Source of the DNA: Rhodospirillales bacterium
GTDB lineage: Bacteria; Pseudomonadota; Alphaproteobacteria; Rhodospirillales; JASLLV01
Direction of reading: 5' to 3'
NCBI GenBank assembly: GCA_030754475.1
Contig: JASMAE010000301.1
Span: 1-5,659 of the forward strand
Length of the DNA stretch: 5,659 bases
The notes under the pieces are model-generated. The model was not told the DNA's origin, searched no databases, and saw nothing but the letters and a program-made list of their open reading frames with translations. The position numbers and the translations under genes are program-made. Positions 1-5,200 of this stretch are shown here, piece after piece. The first letter of the stretch is position 1. Each line of letters begins with the position of its first letter.

Positions 1-510
1 CGCCTCGGCGTCGTCACCTGCGTGGACCGGGACGGCAGCCTGAACGATGATCGGCCCGTCGTCCATGGCCGGGCGCACGAAATGGACGGTGCAACCGGTG
101 ATCCGAACGCCGGCCTCGATCGCCCTCTCGTGGACGTGCAGTCCCCTGAACGCGGGCAAAAGCGAAGGGTGGATGTTGATGAGGCGGTCGCGCCAGCGGG
201 TGACGAAAGCGTCCGTCAGCAGCCGCATGAAGCCCGCGAGGCAAACGAGTTGCACGCCCGCTGATGCGAGGGCTTCGTGGAGCGCGTCCTCGAACGCTTC
301 GCGGCCGTCGAATTCCTTGTGATCGATGACGCTGGTGGGAATGTTCGCGCGTGCGCACCGGCCCAGCCCCGCGGCCCCCGGCACGTTGGACAGCACGAGC
401 GCGATCTTGGCCGGGAAATCCGGACTCGCCTGGGCATCGATGAGAGCCTGGAGATTGCTCCCCCGGCCCGAGATCAGAACACCGAGCTTCAGCTTCGTCC
501 GCGCGTTCAT
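1..510 (-). CDS. purN: Phosphoribosylglycinamide formyltransferase (GAR transformylase), 3' end cut by window edge
   Basis: Cytosolic enzyme that transfers the formyl group of 10-formyl-tetrahydrofolate to GAR, giving FGAR in de novo purine synthesis. The visible 170 residues show the phosphate-binding loop near residues 10-21 (GVLISGRGSNLQ), the segment LINIHPSLLPAFRG (110-123), and the folate-side segment VHFVRPAMDDGP (142-153). By family knowledge the catalytic triad is Asn-His-Asp, E. coli N106/H108/D144; here these are N112, H114 and D150, all present with a constant offset of six. About 45 C-terminal residues are missing because the gene leaves the window. The ATG at 510 forms an ATGA overlap with the purM stop, so purM and purN are probably co-transcribed and translationally coupled. 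An in-frame ATG at 519, inside purM, would add three residues; neither start has a clear Shine-Dalgarno, and I prefer 510 for the overlap. Confidence 0.96.
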   Translation of the reverse strand, partial: MNARTKLKLGVLISGRGSNLQALIDAQASPDFPAKIALVLSNVPGAAGLGRCARANIPTSVIDHKEFDGREAFEDALHEALASAGVQLVCLAGFMRLLTDAFVTRWRDRLINIHPSLLPAFRGLHVHERAIEAGVRITGCTVHFVRPAMDDGPIIVQAAVPVHAGDDAEA

Positions 511-1571
511 GGACGCCATCGGGCCGCGGCGCCGTCGAGGACCACCCGCGGCCGGCGCGCGTCGTGACGCCGGACACGACCGATTCGGTGGACCGACTCG
601 CCCGCATCGCGAAAGGCTTTTTCGACTCGCGCGGCGTCGCCGGCCCCGATCACGACGGTCATTCCGATCCCACAGTTGAATGTGCGCGCCAACTCCTCGG
701 GCGCGATCTCGCCGGCGTCCGAGAGCCAGGCGAACACGGGCGGCAAGGCCCATGCGCCAGTGTCGATATCGGCGCCGAGACCGTCGGGAAGCGACCGGGG
801 GAGATTGTCGATCAGGCCGCCGCCGGTGATGTGGGCAAGGGCCTTGACGCCGCCCGCCGCAATCGCCGAAAGGCAACTTTTTACGTAGATTCGAGTCGGC
901 ACCAGAAGCGCGTCGCCGAGGCTTCGGGCCGAATCGAACGGCGCCGGCTGGTCGTAGTCGAGCGCGCGATCGTCAACGATCCGTCGCACCAGCGAAAATC
1001 CGTTGGCGTGCACGCCGTCGGACGCGAGGCCCAGGATCACGTCGCCGTCGGCGATGGTGTCCAGCGGCAGGAGCCGGCCGCGCTCGGCGGCGCCAACCGC
1101 GAAGCCCGCGAGATCGTAATCACCCGCGGCGAAATGGCCCGGCATCTCGGCGGTCTCGCCCCCAACGAGCGCACAGCGCGCCACGGAGCAACCTTCGCCG
1201 ATGCCTCGGATCACGCCCTCGGCGATTCGTGGATCGAGCTTGCCCGTGGCGATGTAATCGAGAAAGAAGAGGGGCTCGGCCCCGTGGGTGACGAGATCGT
1301 TGACGCACATGGCCACCAGATCGATCCCCACCGTTTCGTGACGACCCGTCGCGATGGCCACCATGAGCTTCGTGCCCACCCCGTCGGTGCACGCGACGAG
1401 AACGGGATCGCTAAAGCCCGCGGCCTTGAGGTCGAACAGCGCGCCGAAACCGCCTATTTCCGATACGACGCCGGGCCGTTTCGTCTTCTGCGCGACCGAT
1501 TTGACGGTCTCGACCAGTGCAGTGGCGGCGTCTATATTCACGCCGGCGTCCTTGTAGGTGAGTGAGGGGAT
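507..1571 (-). CDS. purM: Phosphoribosylformylglycinamidine cyclo-ligase (AIR synthetase), probable ATC start
   Basis: Cytosolic ATP-dependent enzyme converting FGAM to AIR in purine synthesis. The 354-residue product is close to the usual length of about 345. It opens with the family's conserved N-terminus SLTYKDAGV (3-11) and contains TDGVGTKL (62-69), GIDLVAMCVNDL (82-93), GAEPLFFLDY (97-106) and GGETAEMPG (137-145), all PurM signatures. ITGGG and TFNCGIGM follow in the C-terminal domain. The start is odd: no in-frame ATG, GTG or TTG lies near the conserved N-terminus, and the next upstream ATG (about 1730) would add some 50 unrelated residues reading antisense through the neighbouring gene. 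An ATC codon at 1571-1569 has GAGGAG (1583-1578) six bases upstream, so I place the start there. A G-to-C sequencing error or mutation of an ATG is the alternative. Its stop overlaps purN. Confidence 0.95.
   Translation of the reverse strand: MPSLTYKDAGVNIDAATALVETVKSVAQKTKRPGVVSEIGGFGALFDLKAAGFSDPVLVACTDGVGTKLMVAIATGRHETVGIDLVAMCVNDLVTHGAEPLFFLDYIATGKLDPRIAEGVIRGIGEGCSVARCALVGGETAEMPGHFAAGDYDLAGFAVGAAERGRLLPLDTIADGDVILGLASDGVHANGFSLVRRIVDDRALDYDQPAPFDSARSLGDALLVPTRIYVKSCLSAIAAGGVKALAHITGGGLIDNLPRSLPDGLGADIDTGAWALPPVFAWLSDAGEIAPEELARTFNCGIGMTVVIGAGDAARVEKAFRDAGESVHRIGRVRRHDARRPRVVLDGAAARWRP
1510..1538 (+). promoter_or_regulatory. Weak candidate promoter for the DUF2066-hdaA operon
   Basis: TATATT at 1533-1538 (five of six to the -10 consensus) has TCGACC at 1510-1515 (four of six to TTGACA) 17 bp upstream. 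Transcription would start near 1545, giving a leader of about 70 bases. The site lies inside the 5' part of purM on the opposite strand, which fits because only about 46 bp separate the two divergent coding regions. Pattern match only; a promoter nearer 1618 is not excluded. Confidence 0.22.
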
Positions 1572-1577
1572 GCTCTT

Positions 1578-1583
1578 CTCCTC
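1578..1583 (-). promoter_or_regulatory. Shine-Dalgarno of purM that decides an ATC start
   Basis: On the minus strand GAGGAG lies exactly six bases before the ATC at 1571-1569. It is the strongest ribosome-binding signal in the 5' region of purM, and it is placed as expected if ATC (or a mutated or misread ATG) is the initiation codon. The seen facts are the motif and spacing; that ribosomes use it is inference. Confidence 0.6.
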
Positions 1584-1617
1584 GACGACAGCGTCGGCGA
1601 CCGTGCATTCGTAGAGG

Positions 1618-2790
1618 GTGCGGAAGATACTGGATTCAAGGCCTTTTGCAACGTCTCGGAACCGCGCTTGGCCGCGTTCCCCGAGGACCGCTTGCGCCGC
1701 CGTCGTCGTGGTGTGCGCGCTCCTCATGCCGGCATTGGCGCGCGCCCAGACGATCGACGTCTTCGAGGTCAAGGGCGTCGCCGTCGACGTGACCGACGAG
1801 ACCGCCGCCGCCGCCCGGGACAAGGCCCTCGCTATCGGCGAGGGCCTGGCCTTTCGCCATTTGCTCGAGCGGCTGACGCAGCGCGCGGACCACGAGCACC
1901 TTCCCGATCTACCGGGCCGCGAGATCGCCGCCTATGTGCGTGATTTCTCCATCGAACTCGAAAAACGCTCGGCCGTGCGCTACCTGGCGAGCTTGAGTTA
2001 CCGCTTCAAGCCCGCCGAGGTTCGCCGGCTGTTGACCGATTTCGGGTTGTGGTTCGCCGAGACCCCCAGTAAGCCGGTCTTGGTGCTGCCTGTTTATCAG
2101 ATAGCCGGGACGCTCTTGTTGTGGGACGAGCCAAATCCATGGCGCGACGCCTGGAACCAAGCAAGTGCACGGGACGGACTGGTTCCGCTGGTTCATCCGA
2201 TCGGTGACCTGTCCGACATCGCCGTCATCGGGGCCGAGCAGGCGCTTGACGGCGACGCCCAGCGGCTCGCCGCGATCGCCCGGCGCTATGAAGCGGGTGA
2301 CGTGTTGGTCGTTCACGGTACGCGCGGTATGGATGCGCGTGGGGAGCGGGCGAAACTGGACGTGGTGGCGACCCGGTACGGAACCGCGATCAATGAACAA
2401 TCCCTGGTCAAGTCGTTCGCGGCCGGGCCAGGCGATGACGTCGACGCGCTGCTGCGCCGAGCCGCGTCCACGCTGGTCCAGGACATCGAAGACAACTGGA
2501 AACGCGACAACATCCTTCGCCTCGGCGATCTCGGCGTGCTTGTGGTCGCCGTTCCCATCAGCGGGCTTTCGCACTGGCTCAAGATCCGCAAGCGCCTGGA
2601 CGGGGTCGCGGTGATCCGCCGGGTTGACCTCGTCTTGATGTCGCTCGACGAAGTGCGTGTCAATCTTCACCATTTCGGCAGTCCGGACCAACTCGTTCTC
2701 GCGCTTGAACAAGCCGATCTCCTCCTCTCGTGGAAGGGCGACGAGGCGATCCTCGAACTTCTCGGCCCTGCGGGAGACGATCGGTCGTGA
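1618..2790 (+). CDS. Exported DUF2066 domain-containing protein of unknown function
   Basis: A 390-residue protein. I recognise it as DUF2066 by its overall character and by its place between purM and the permease/hda genes; its biochemical role is not known. The N-terminus is a plausible Sec signal peptide: a basic n-region with several arginines (1-25), a hydrophobic core AVVVVCALLMPALA (28-41) and a likely cleavage after ARA at 43. The mature protein would begin QTIDVFEVKGVAVDVT and lie in the periplasm, perhaps at the membrane. After that it is soluble-looking and mixed alpha/beta, with no clear catalytic motif and no further strong membrane segment. GTG 1618 is the only start that keeps the signal peptide, because TAG stands two codons upstream. 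AGAGG (1613-1617) abuts the GTG with no spacer, so ribosome binding looks poor. Its stop overlaps the next gene by four bases. Confidence 0.85.
   Translation: MRKILDSRPFATSRNRAWPRSPRTACAAVVVVCALLMPALARAQTIDVFEVKGVAVDVTDETAAAARDKALAIGEGLAFRHLLERLTQRADHEHLPDLPGREIAAYVRDFSIELEKRSAVRYLASLSYRFKPAEVRRLLTDFGLWFAETPSKPVLVLPVYQIAGTLLLWDEPNPWRDAWNQASARDGLVPLVHPIGDLSDIAVIGAEQALDGDAQRLAAIARRYEAGDVLVVHGTRGMDARGERAKLDVVATRYGTAINEQSLVKSFAAGPGDDVDALLRRAASTLVQDIEDNWKRDNILRLGDLGVLVVAVPISGLSHWLKIRKRLDGVAVIRRVDLVLMSLDEVRVNLHHFGSPDQLVLALEQADLLLSWKGDEAILELLGPAGDDRS
1624..1651 (-). promoter_or_regulatory. Candidate sigma70-type promoter for purM-purN
   Basis: On the minus strand a TTGCAA -35-like hexamer (1651-1646) is followed after 16 bp by TATCTT (1629-1624), each matching consensus at four of six positions, in a locally AT-richer patch of otherwise GC-rich DNA. 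Transcription would start near 1617 and leave a leader of roughly 45 bases before the purM start. The site lies inside the first codons of the divergent DUF2066 gene. It is a pattern match only. Confidence 0.33.
2772..2777 (+). promoter_or_regulatory. Shine-Dalgarno supporting the GTG start of the phosphatidyltransferase
   Basis: GGGAGA lies ten bases before the GTG at 2787. It supports the start at 2787 rather than the in-frame ATG at 2730, which would add 19 arginine-rich residues encoded inside the DUF2066 gene and lacking family character. Confidence 0.5.
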
Positions 2791-3332
2791 ACCTGCCCAA
2801 CCTCATCTCAATGGGTCGCCTGCTGTCGGTGCCGGTGATCGTCTGGCTCATACTCATCGGGCGCATGACCGAGGCATTCTGGTTGTTCCTCGCGGCCGGC
2901 ATCAGCGACGCGCTCGACGGATATCTGGCGAAACGCATGAACGCCGAGACCACGTTCGGCCGACACCTCGATCCGCTGGCCGACAAGGCGTTGCTCGTTT
3001 GCGTTTACATCACACTCGGCCACTCGGGGGACCTCGCCACCTGGCTCGTCATAATGGTCGTCTTCCGCGACGCCCTGATCGTCGGCGGCGCCATCTTGTT
3101 CCAGTCGCTTACCCGCTCGCTGACCATGGATCCGTATGTGATCAGCAAGGTGAACACGCTCTTCCAGATCATCCTTGCGACCGTGGTCCTCGCCGACCTC
3201 GGCTTGAACTTCCACATCGGGTGGCTCGTCGATGCGTTGACGTACGCGGTCGCCGCGACGACGTTCGCTTCCGGGGCCGTCTACGTGGTCGAGTGGAGCC
3301 GCCGCGCCGCGACCATGGAGGAACAAGAATGA
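2787..3332 (+). CDS. CDP-alcohol phosphatidyltransferase (PgsA-like membrane enzyme)
   Basis: Inner-membrane enzyme of the CDP-alcohol phosphotransferase family, which joins a CDP-activated lipid to an alcohol with release of CMP; the PgsA branch makes phosphatidylglycerol phosphate. The 181-residue product begins NLPNLISMGRLLSVP, a typical PgsA-like opening, and has several hydrophobic segments (about 12-37, 66-85, 88-108, 122-143, 145-165). The active-site signature is seen as D41, D44-G45, A48, G58, D62 and D66. The usual Arg after the Ala is Lys49, followed by Arg50; all metal-binding aspartates are kept, so activity is expected. The exact alcohol substrate cannot be told from sequence, and this may be a second paralogue beside a housekeeping PgsA, hence no symbol. 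GTG 2787 overlaps the DUF2066 stop (GTGA), and its own stop overlaps the permease start (ATGA). Confidence 0.9.
   Translation: MNLPNLISMGRLLSVPVIVWLILIGRMTEAFWLFLAAGISDALDGYLAKRMNAETTFGRHLDPLADKALLVCVYITLGHSGDLATWLVIMVVFRDALIVGGAILFQSLTRSLTMDPYVISKVNTLFQIILATVVLADLGLNFHIGWLVDALTYAVAATTFASGAVYVVEWSRRAATMEEQE
3317..3322 (+). promoter_or_regulatory. Strong Shine-Dalgarno of the AI-2E family permease
   Basis: GGAGGA stands six bases before ATG 3329, the best-spaced ribosome-binding site of the plus-strand operon. It fixes the start at 3329 and excludes the long upstream in-frame extension back to 2657. It lies in the last codons of the phosphatidyltransferase gene. Confidence 0.7.
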
Positions 3333-4399
3333 CGCCGGCCTGGCGCCTCGGGGTCGGGATCGCCGCCGTCGCATCCCTCGCCGCCGTGCTTTCACTGTTG
3401 AGCGAGATTTTGCTCCCCTTCGTCGCCGGACTGGCGGCGGCCTATTTCCTGGATCCGCTGGCGGACCGGCTTGAAAAATGGGGATGCTCGCGGACGCTTG
3501 CGACGAGCCTGATCACGGCCGCCTTTTTCTTCCTTTCCGTCGCCATCGTGGTGCTTTTGTTCCCGCTTCTCCAAGCCCAGGTCAGCAATTTCCTCGCCCG
3601 CCTTCCCGAATACGTTTCTCGCCTGCGCGAGTTCGCGATGCCGCTCCTCGAGCGGCTTGAGACGGACCTGACGTCGGCGCAGATGGAAAAACTGGGCGAA
3701 GCGGCCAGCACTTACGGAGCGCAGGCGATCGGCTGGATCGCGGAACTCCTCAAGCGCATTTGGAGCGGCGGTGTCGCGCTTCTGCAGCTTTTGTCTCTGA
3801 TCGTCATCACCCCGCTCGTGACGTTCTACCTGATACGCGACTGGGACCGCATCGTCGCCCGGATCGACGCGCTGCTTCCACGCGAGGCCGCGCCGACCAT
3901 TCGCGCCCAGTTTCGAGAGATTGACGAGATGCTGGCCGGTTTCGTGCGCGGTCAGGCCAGCGTGTGCCTGATCCTCGGGATACTCTACGCCGTCGGCCTC
4001 ACGGCCGTGGGCCTCGACTTCGGCCTTCTCGTCGGTCTTGGAACCGGCCTCATCTCTTTCGTTCCCTATTTCGGGATGCTGGTCGGTCTGGCGGTCGGCC
4101 TGGGGATGGCGTTCGCGCAGTTCCACGATCTGCTTCCGATCGGACTGGTGGCGGCCGTGTTCGCCGCCGGGCAGGTCGTCGAGGGCCAGTTCCTGACTCC
4201 GAAGTTGGTCGGCGAACGGGTCCGGCTGCACCCCGCGTGGGTGATCTTCGCGCTGCTCGCGGGCGGCGCCTTGTTCGGGTTCACCGGCGTCCTTCTCGCC
4301 ATCCCGGCCGCGGCCGTCATCGGCGTGCTCGTGCGCTTCGCCATCGACCGCTACACCCAGAGCCGCCTGTACCACGGCGAATCGGACACCGGACCATGA
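3329..4399 (+). CDS. AI-2E family transporter (PerM-type multi-pass permease)
   Basis: A 356-residue integral inner-membrane protein of the AI-2E/PerM family, whose usual length is about 350. Hydrophobic segments lie near residues 8-24, 27-41, 57-81, 145-170, 210-232, 234-258, 262-285 and 305-338, with a long amphipathic, charged stretch (about 82-144) between the third and fourth, as is typical. Family hallmarks are LPFVAGLAAAYFLDPLADRLE (29-49, written here without its flanks), TPLVTFYLIRDWDRI beginning near 161, and FVPYFGMLVG near 243-252. The family name comes from an autoinducer-2 exporter, but members transport different or unknown substrates and nothing here identifies the cargo. The ATG overlaps the previous stop (ATGA) and the stop overlaps the hdaA start (ATGA), so it sits in the middle of a coupled operon. 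Permeases of this family next to hda are, from memory, common in proteobacteria. Confidence 0.93.
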   Translation: MTPAWRLGVGIAAVASLAAVLSLLSEILLPFVAGLAAAYFLDPLADRLEKWGCSRTLATSLITAAFFFLSVAIVVLLFPLLQAQVSNFLARLPEYVSRLREFAMPLLERLETDLTSAQMEKLGEAASTYGAQAIGWIAELLKRIWSGGVALLQLLSLIVITPLVTFYLIRDWDRIVARIDALLPREAAPTIRAQFREIDEMLAGFVRGQASVCLILGILYAVGLTAVGLDFGLLVGLGTGLISFVPYFGMLVGLAVGLGMAFAQFHDLLPIGLVAAVFAAGQVVEGQFLTPKLVGERVRLHPAWVIFALLAGGALFGFTGVLLAIPAAAVIGVLVRFAIDRYTQSRLYHGESDTGP

Positions 4400-5085
4400 C
4401 CGCGGGACCGCAGCTCGTGCTGGCCTTCGATCACCGCCCTTCGCTGTCGGGTGACGATTTCCTGGTTGCACCGAATAACGCCGAAGCGGTTCGCTGGATT
4501 GACCGATGGCCGGATTGGCCGGGGCCCGCACTGGTGGTTTGCGGCCCGAGCGGGTGCGGGCGTACGCACATCGCCCACGTGTTCCGGACCCGAAGTGGCG
4601 CCCGCGCGATCACGCCCGCCGATCTCGCGGCGGCCGAGGCGCGAACGGTTCTCGGCGATGCGCGGGCCATCGTCCTCGACGACGCCGATACGATGGCCGG
4701 ACCGGAGCTGGAGCAGCGGTTGCTTCACCTCTACACCGCCGTCGAACAGGAAGGCCGAACCATGCTGCTTACGGCCTGCTCGGCGCCGTCTCGCTGGCCG
4801 ATCGCACTCGCCGACCTGTCGTCACGGCTGAAAGCGGCACCCGCGGTCGAAATCGGACCGCCCGACGATGCCCTCATCGCTGCCGTTCTGGTAAAGTTGT
4901 TCTCCGACCGCCAGCTCCGGGTGACGGACGAAGTGATCGAATACGCGCTCGCGCGCATGGATCGCACCGTCGACGCCGCACGGCGCCTGGTCGCGGCGGC
5001 GGACTCGACGGCGCTGGCGGAGCGTCGGAACATCACGGTTCCCCTGGTGCGCCGGATCCTCGCTGAAACCGTGGACGGGCCATGA
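4396..5085 (+). CDS. hdaA: DnaA homologue for regulatory inactivation of DnaA (HdaA), variant Walker A
   Basis: A 229-residue AAA+ protein without a DNA-binding domain. By family knowledge Hda/HdaA, bound to the beta sliding clamp, stimulates hydrolysis of DnaA-bound ATP after replication starts and so prevents re-initiation. Seen in order: a clamp-binding-like motif QLVLAF (6-11); the alpha-type segment FLVAPNNAEAVRWIDRWPDWP (split here as 22-42); Walker A GPSGCGRT (50-57); Walker B AIVLDDAD (91-98); a sensor 1 region LLTACSAPSRWP (124-135); DLSSRL (140-145) with the probable arginine finger R144; and the C-terminal lid with AERRNITVPLVRRIL. The Walker A lysine is replaced by R56 (CGT, 4561-4563), unusual because this side chain contacts nucleotide phosphate. 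The other motifs look intact, so I do not call it a pseudogene. ATG 4396 overlaps the permease stop; no strong Shine-Dalgarno is seen, which suggests coupling. Confidence 0.92.
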   Translation: MTAGPQLVLAFDHRPSLSGDDFLVAPNNAEAVRWIDRWPDWPGPALVVCGPSGCGRTHIAHVFRTRSGARAITPADLAAAEARTVLGDARAIVLDDADTMAGPELEQRLLHLYTAVEQEGRTMLLTACSAPSRWPIALADLSSRLKAAPAVEIGPPDDALIAAVLVKLFSDRQLRVTDEVIEYALARMDRTVDAARRLVAAADSTALAERRNITVPLVRRILAETVDGP

Positions 5086-5111
5086 AACGCCGCCGTGTGG
5101 GGCCGGCGTAG
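5082..5111 (+). other. Nine-codon ORF at the hdaA stop, possibly a relic start of ppk
   Basis: ATG at 5082 overlaps the hdaA stop as ATGA, in the same style as the two junctions upstream, but the frame closes at TAG 5109-5111 after nine codons (MKRRRVGPA). This frame is also that of ppk further downstream. It may be a relic of an earlier coupled ppk start, a chance overlap, or a minimal leader ORF; no evidence separates these. Confidence 0.25.
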
Positions 5112-5144
5112 CGCATTCTTGGCTGGACTTCGCCGAGGCGCCGG

Positions 5145-5200
5145 TTTAGAGCGATTAGATCCCGAAAACGGGTGCCGAGCTTTCGGACGCTTTGTATGCA
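5145..5200 (+). repeat. Hairpin resembling a dispersed alphaproteobacterial intergenic repeat
   Basis: The 110 bp between hdaA and ppk contain no convincing gene. Within them CCGAAA (5162-5167) pairs with TTTCGG (5181-5186), and CGG (5169-5171) can pair with CCG (5175-5177) inside, giving a two-part stem-loop. The arrangement AGAGCGATTAGATCCCGAAA...TTTCGGA resembles, from memory, a short palindromic element scattered between genes of many alphaproteobacteria. There is no T-run after the stem, so it does not look like a standard intrinsic terminator. Copy number cannot be judged from this window, and the outer limits are approximate. Confidence 0.4.

Noticed and set aside
1501..1538. TTGACG (1501-1506) and TATATT (1533-1538) as a promoter pair
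   Set aside because: The spacer is 26 bp, far too long for a sigma70 promoter. A weaker -35 with a 17-bp spacer was listed instead at low confidence.
564..1565. Plus-strand open frame (333 codons) opposite purM
   Set aside because: purM on the minus strand carries all family signatures; the plus-strand product looks like a compositional shadow.
1572..1823. Longer PurM starting at an ATG at 1823 or near 1730
   Set aside because: The extra residues are unrelated to any PurM N-terminus and would read antisense through the DUF2066 signal peptide. The Shine-Dalgarno at 1578-1583 points to a start at 1571.
1909..2712. Minus-strand open frame (267 codons) opposite the DUF2066 gene
   Set aside because: No recognisable domain or ribosome-binding site. 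The plus strand has a signal peptide and overlaps the next gene as expected for the real one.
2657..3328. In-frame N-terminal extension of the permease back to 2657
   Set aside because: It would cover the whole phosphatidyltransferase gene in another frame with Arg/His-rich sequence; GGAGGA before ATG 3329 settles the start.
3964..4395. In-frame N-terminal extension of HdaA back to 3964
   Set aside because: The extension is Arg/Pro-rich shadow sequence inside the permease gene. The clamp-binding motif expected at the Hda N-terminus lies just after ATG 4396.
3392..4531. Long minus-strand open frame (379 codons) opposite the permease and hdaA
   Set aside because: Its product is rich in Arg, Glu, Gln and His without any domain. 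It is the mirror of hydrophobic codons in a GC-rich gene with clear family motifs on the plus strand.
5161..5195. Intrinsic terminator after hdaA
   Set aside because: The stem is short and interrupted, and only scattered Ts follow it; a repeat-type hairpin fits better.
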